From Burkholderia glumae LMG 2196 = ATCC 33617 (GTDB taxonomy: Bacteria; Pseudomonadota; Gammaproteobacteria; Burkholderiales; Burkholderiaceae): a stretch of DNA of 64,000 nucleotides. Location: assembly GCF_000960995.1 (NCBI RefSeq), contig NZ_CP009434.1:2756415-2820414 (forward strand), read 5' to 3'. The first letter of the stretch is position 1. Each line of letters starts with the position of its first letter. A model generated the notes under the pieces. The model was not told the DNA's origin and did no database searches. It saw only the letters and a program-made list of their open reading frames with translations. The position numbers and the translations under genes are program-made. Below, in pieces: positions 61,926 to 64,000 of the stretch.

Positions 61926-64000
<2,075 letters not shown>

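Overview
The window is high-G+C chromosomal DNA from a Burkholderia. The 5S/23S sequence, the hopanoid genes, the CeoAB-OpcM-type efflux operon, a DUF4148 protein and an RcnR/DmeF pair all fit that genus. A TTCG-N16-TTCG (hrpII) promoter element in front of an effector-like gene points to a plant-associated member such as the gladioli/glumae/plantarii group; this last step is inference.

Layout. 1-3.8 kb: end of a hopanoid side-chain operon (hpnJ, hpnI, a 32-codon mini-ORF where I might expect hpnK, hpnL). 4-10.8 kb: AraC regulator and a pentitol-type sugar operon (binding protein, ATPase, permease, dehydrogenase, pentulose kinase). 11-14.6 kb: a hypothetical protein, an acyl-CoA-dehydrogenase-like monooxygenase and a secreted spherulin-4 family protein. 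14.8-22.8 kb: RND efflux operon (llpE-ceoA-ceoB-opcM order) with divergent LysR regulator. 23-29 kb: two small proteins, a purine nucleoside permease family protein, the dmeR-dmeF cobalt/nickel efflux pair, selD and an EamA transporter. 29.6-34.3 kb: stress cluster with a double-domain KaiC-like ATPase, a response regulator, Mn-catalase, a YciE/YciF protein and a YqhA membrane protein. 34.5-39 kb: MocR/GabR regulator divergent from gabT-gabD. 39.2-43.5 kb: PAS-chemoreceptor, 3-oxoadipyl-CoA thiolase and divergent IclR regulator. 43.6-47 kb: ECF-type sigma factor, small membrane protein, unusual ferredoxin, small protein and ABC exporter. 47-48.2 kb: candidate type III effector under an hrpII box. 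48.7-53.6 kb: ilvE, an aldo/keto reductase with divergent LysR, and a serine hydroxymethyltransferase. 53.9-59.3 kb: iorAB-type molybdenum dehydrogenase with triheme cytochrome c and XdhC, plus a decayed LysR fragment. 59.8-61.6 kb: small membrane protein and a PQQ-type sugar dehydrogenase lipoprotein. 61.6-64 kb: rRNA operon on the minus strand (terminator, 5S, 3' three quarters of 23S), running off the window.

The most notable items are the candidate HrpB-regulated effector with a Cys-His-Asp arrangement (47.1-48.2 kb), the KaiC homologue without the usual phosphorylation residues paired with a response regulator, the efflux-operon hydrolase with Asp in place of the nucleophilic Ser, and the sigma factor/ferredoxin cluster. 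No CRISPR array, complete insertion sequence, prophage or tRNA was seen.
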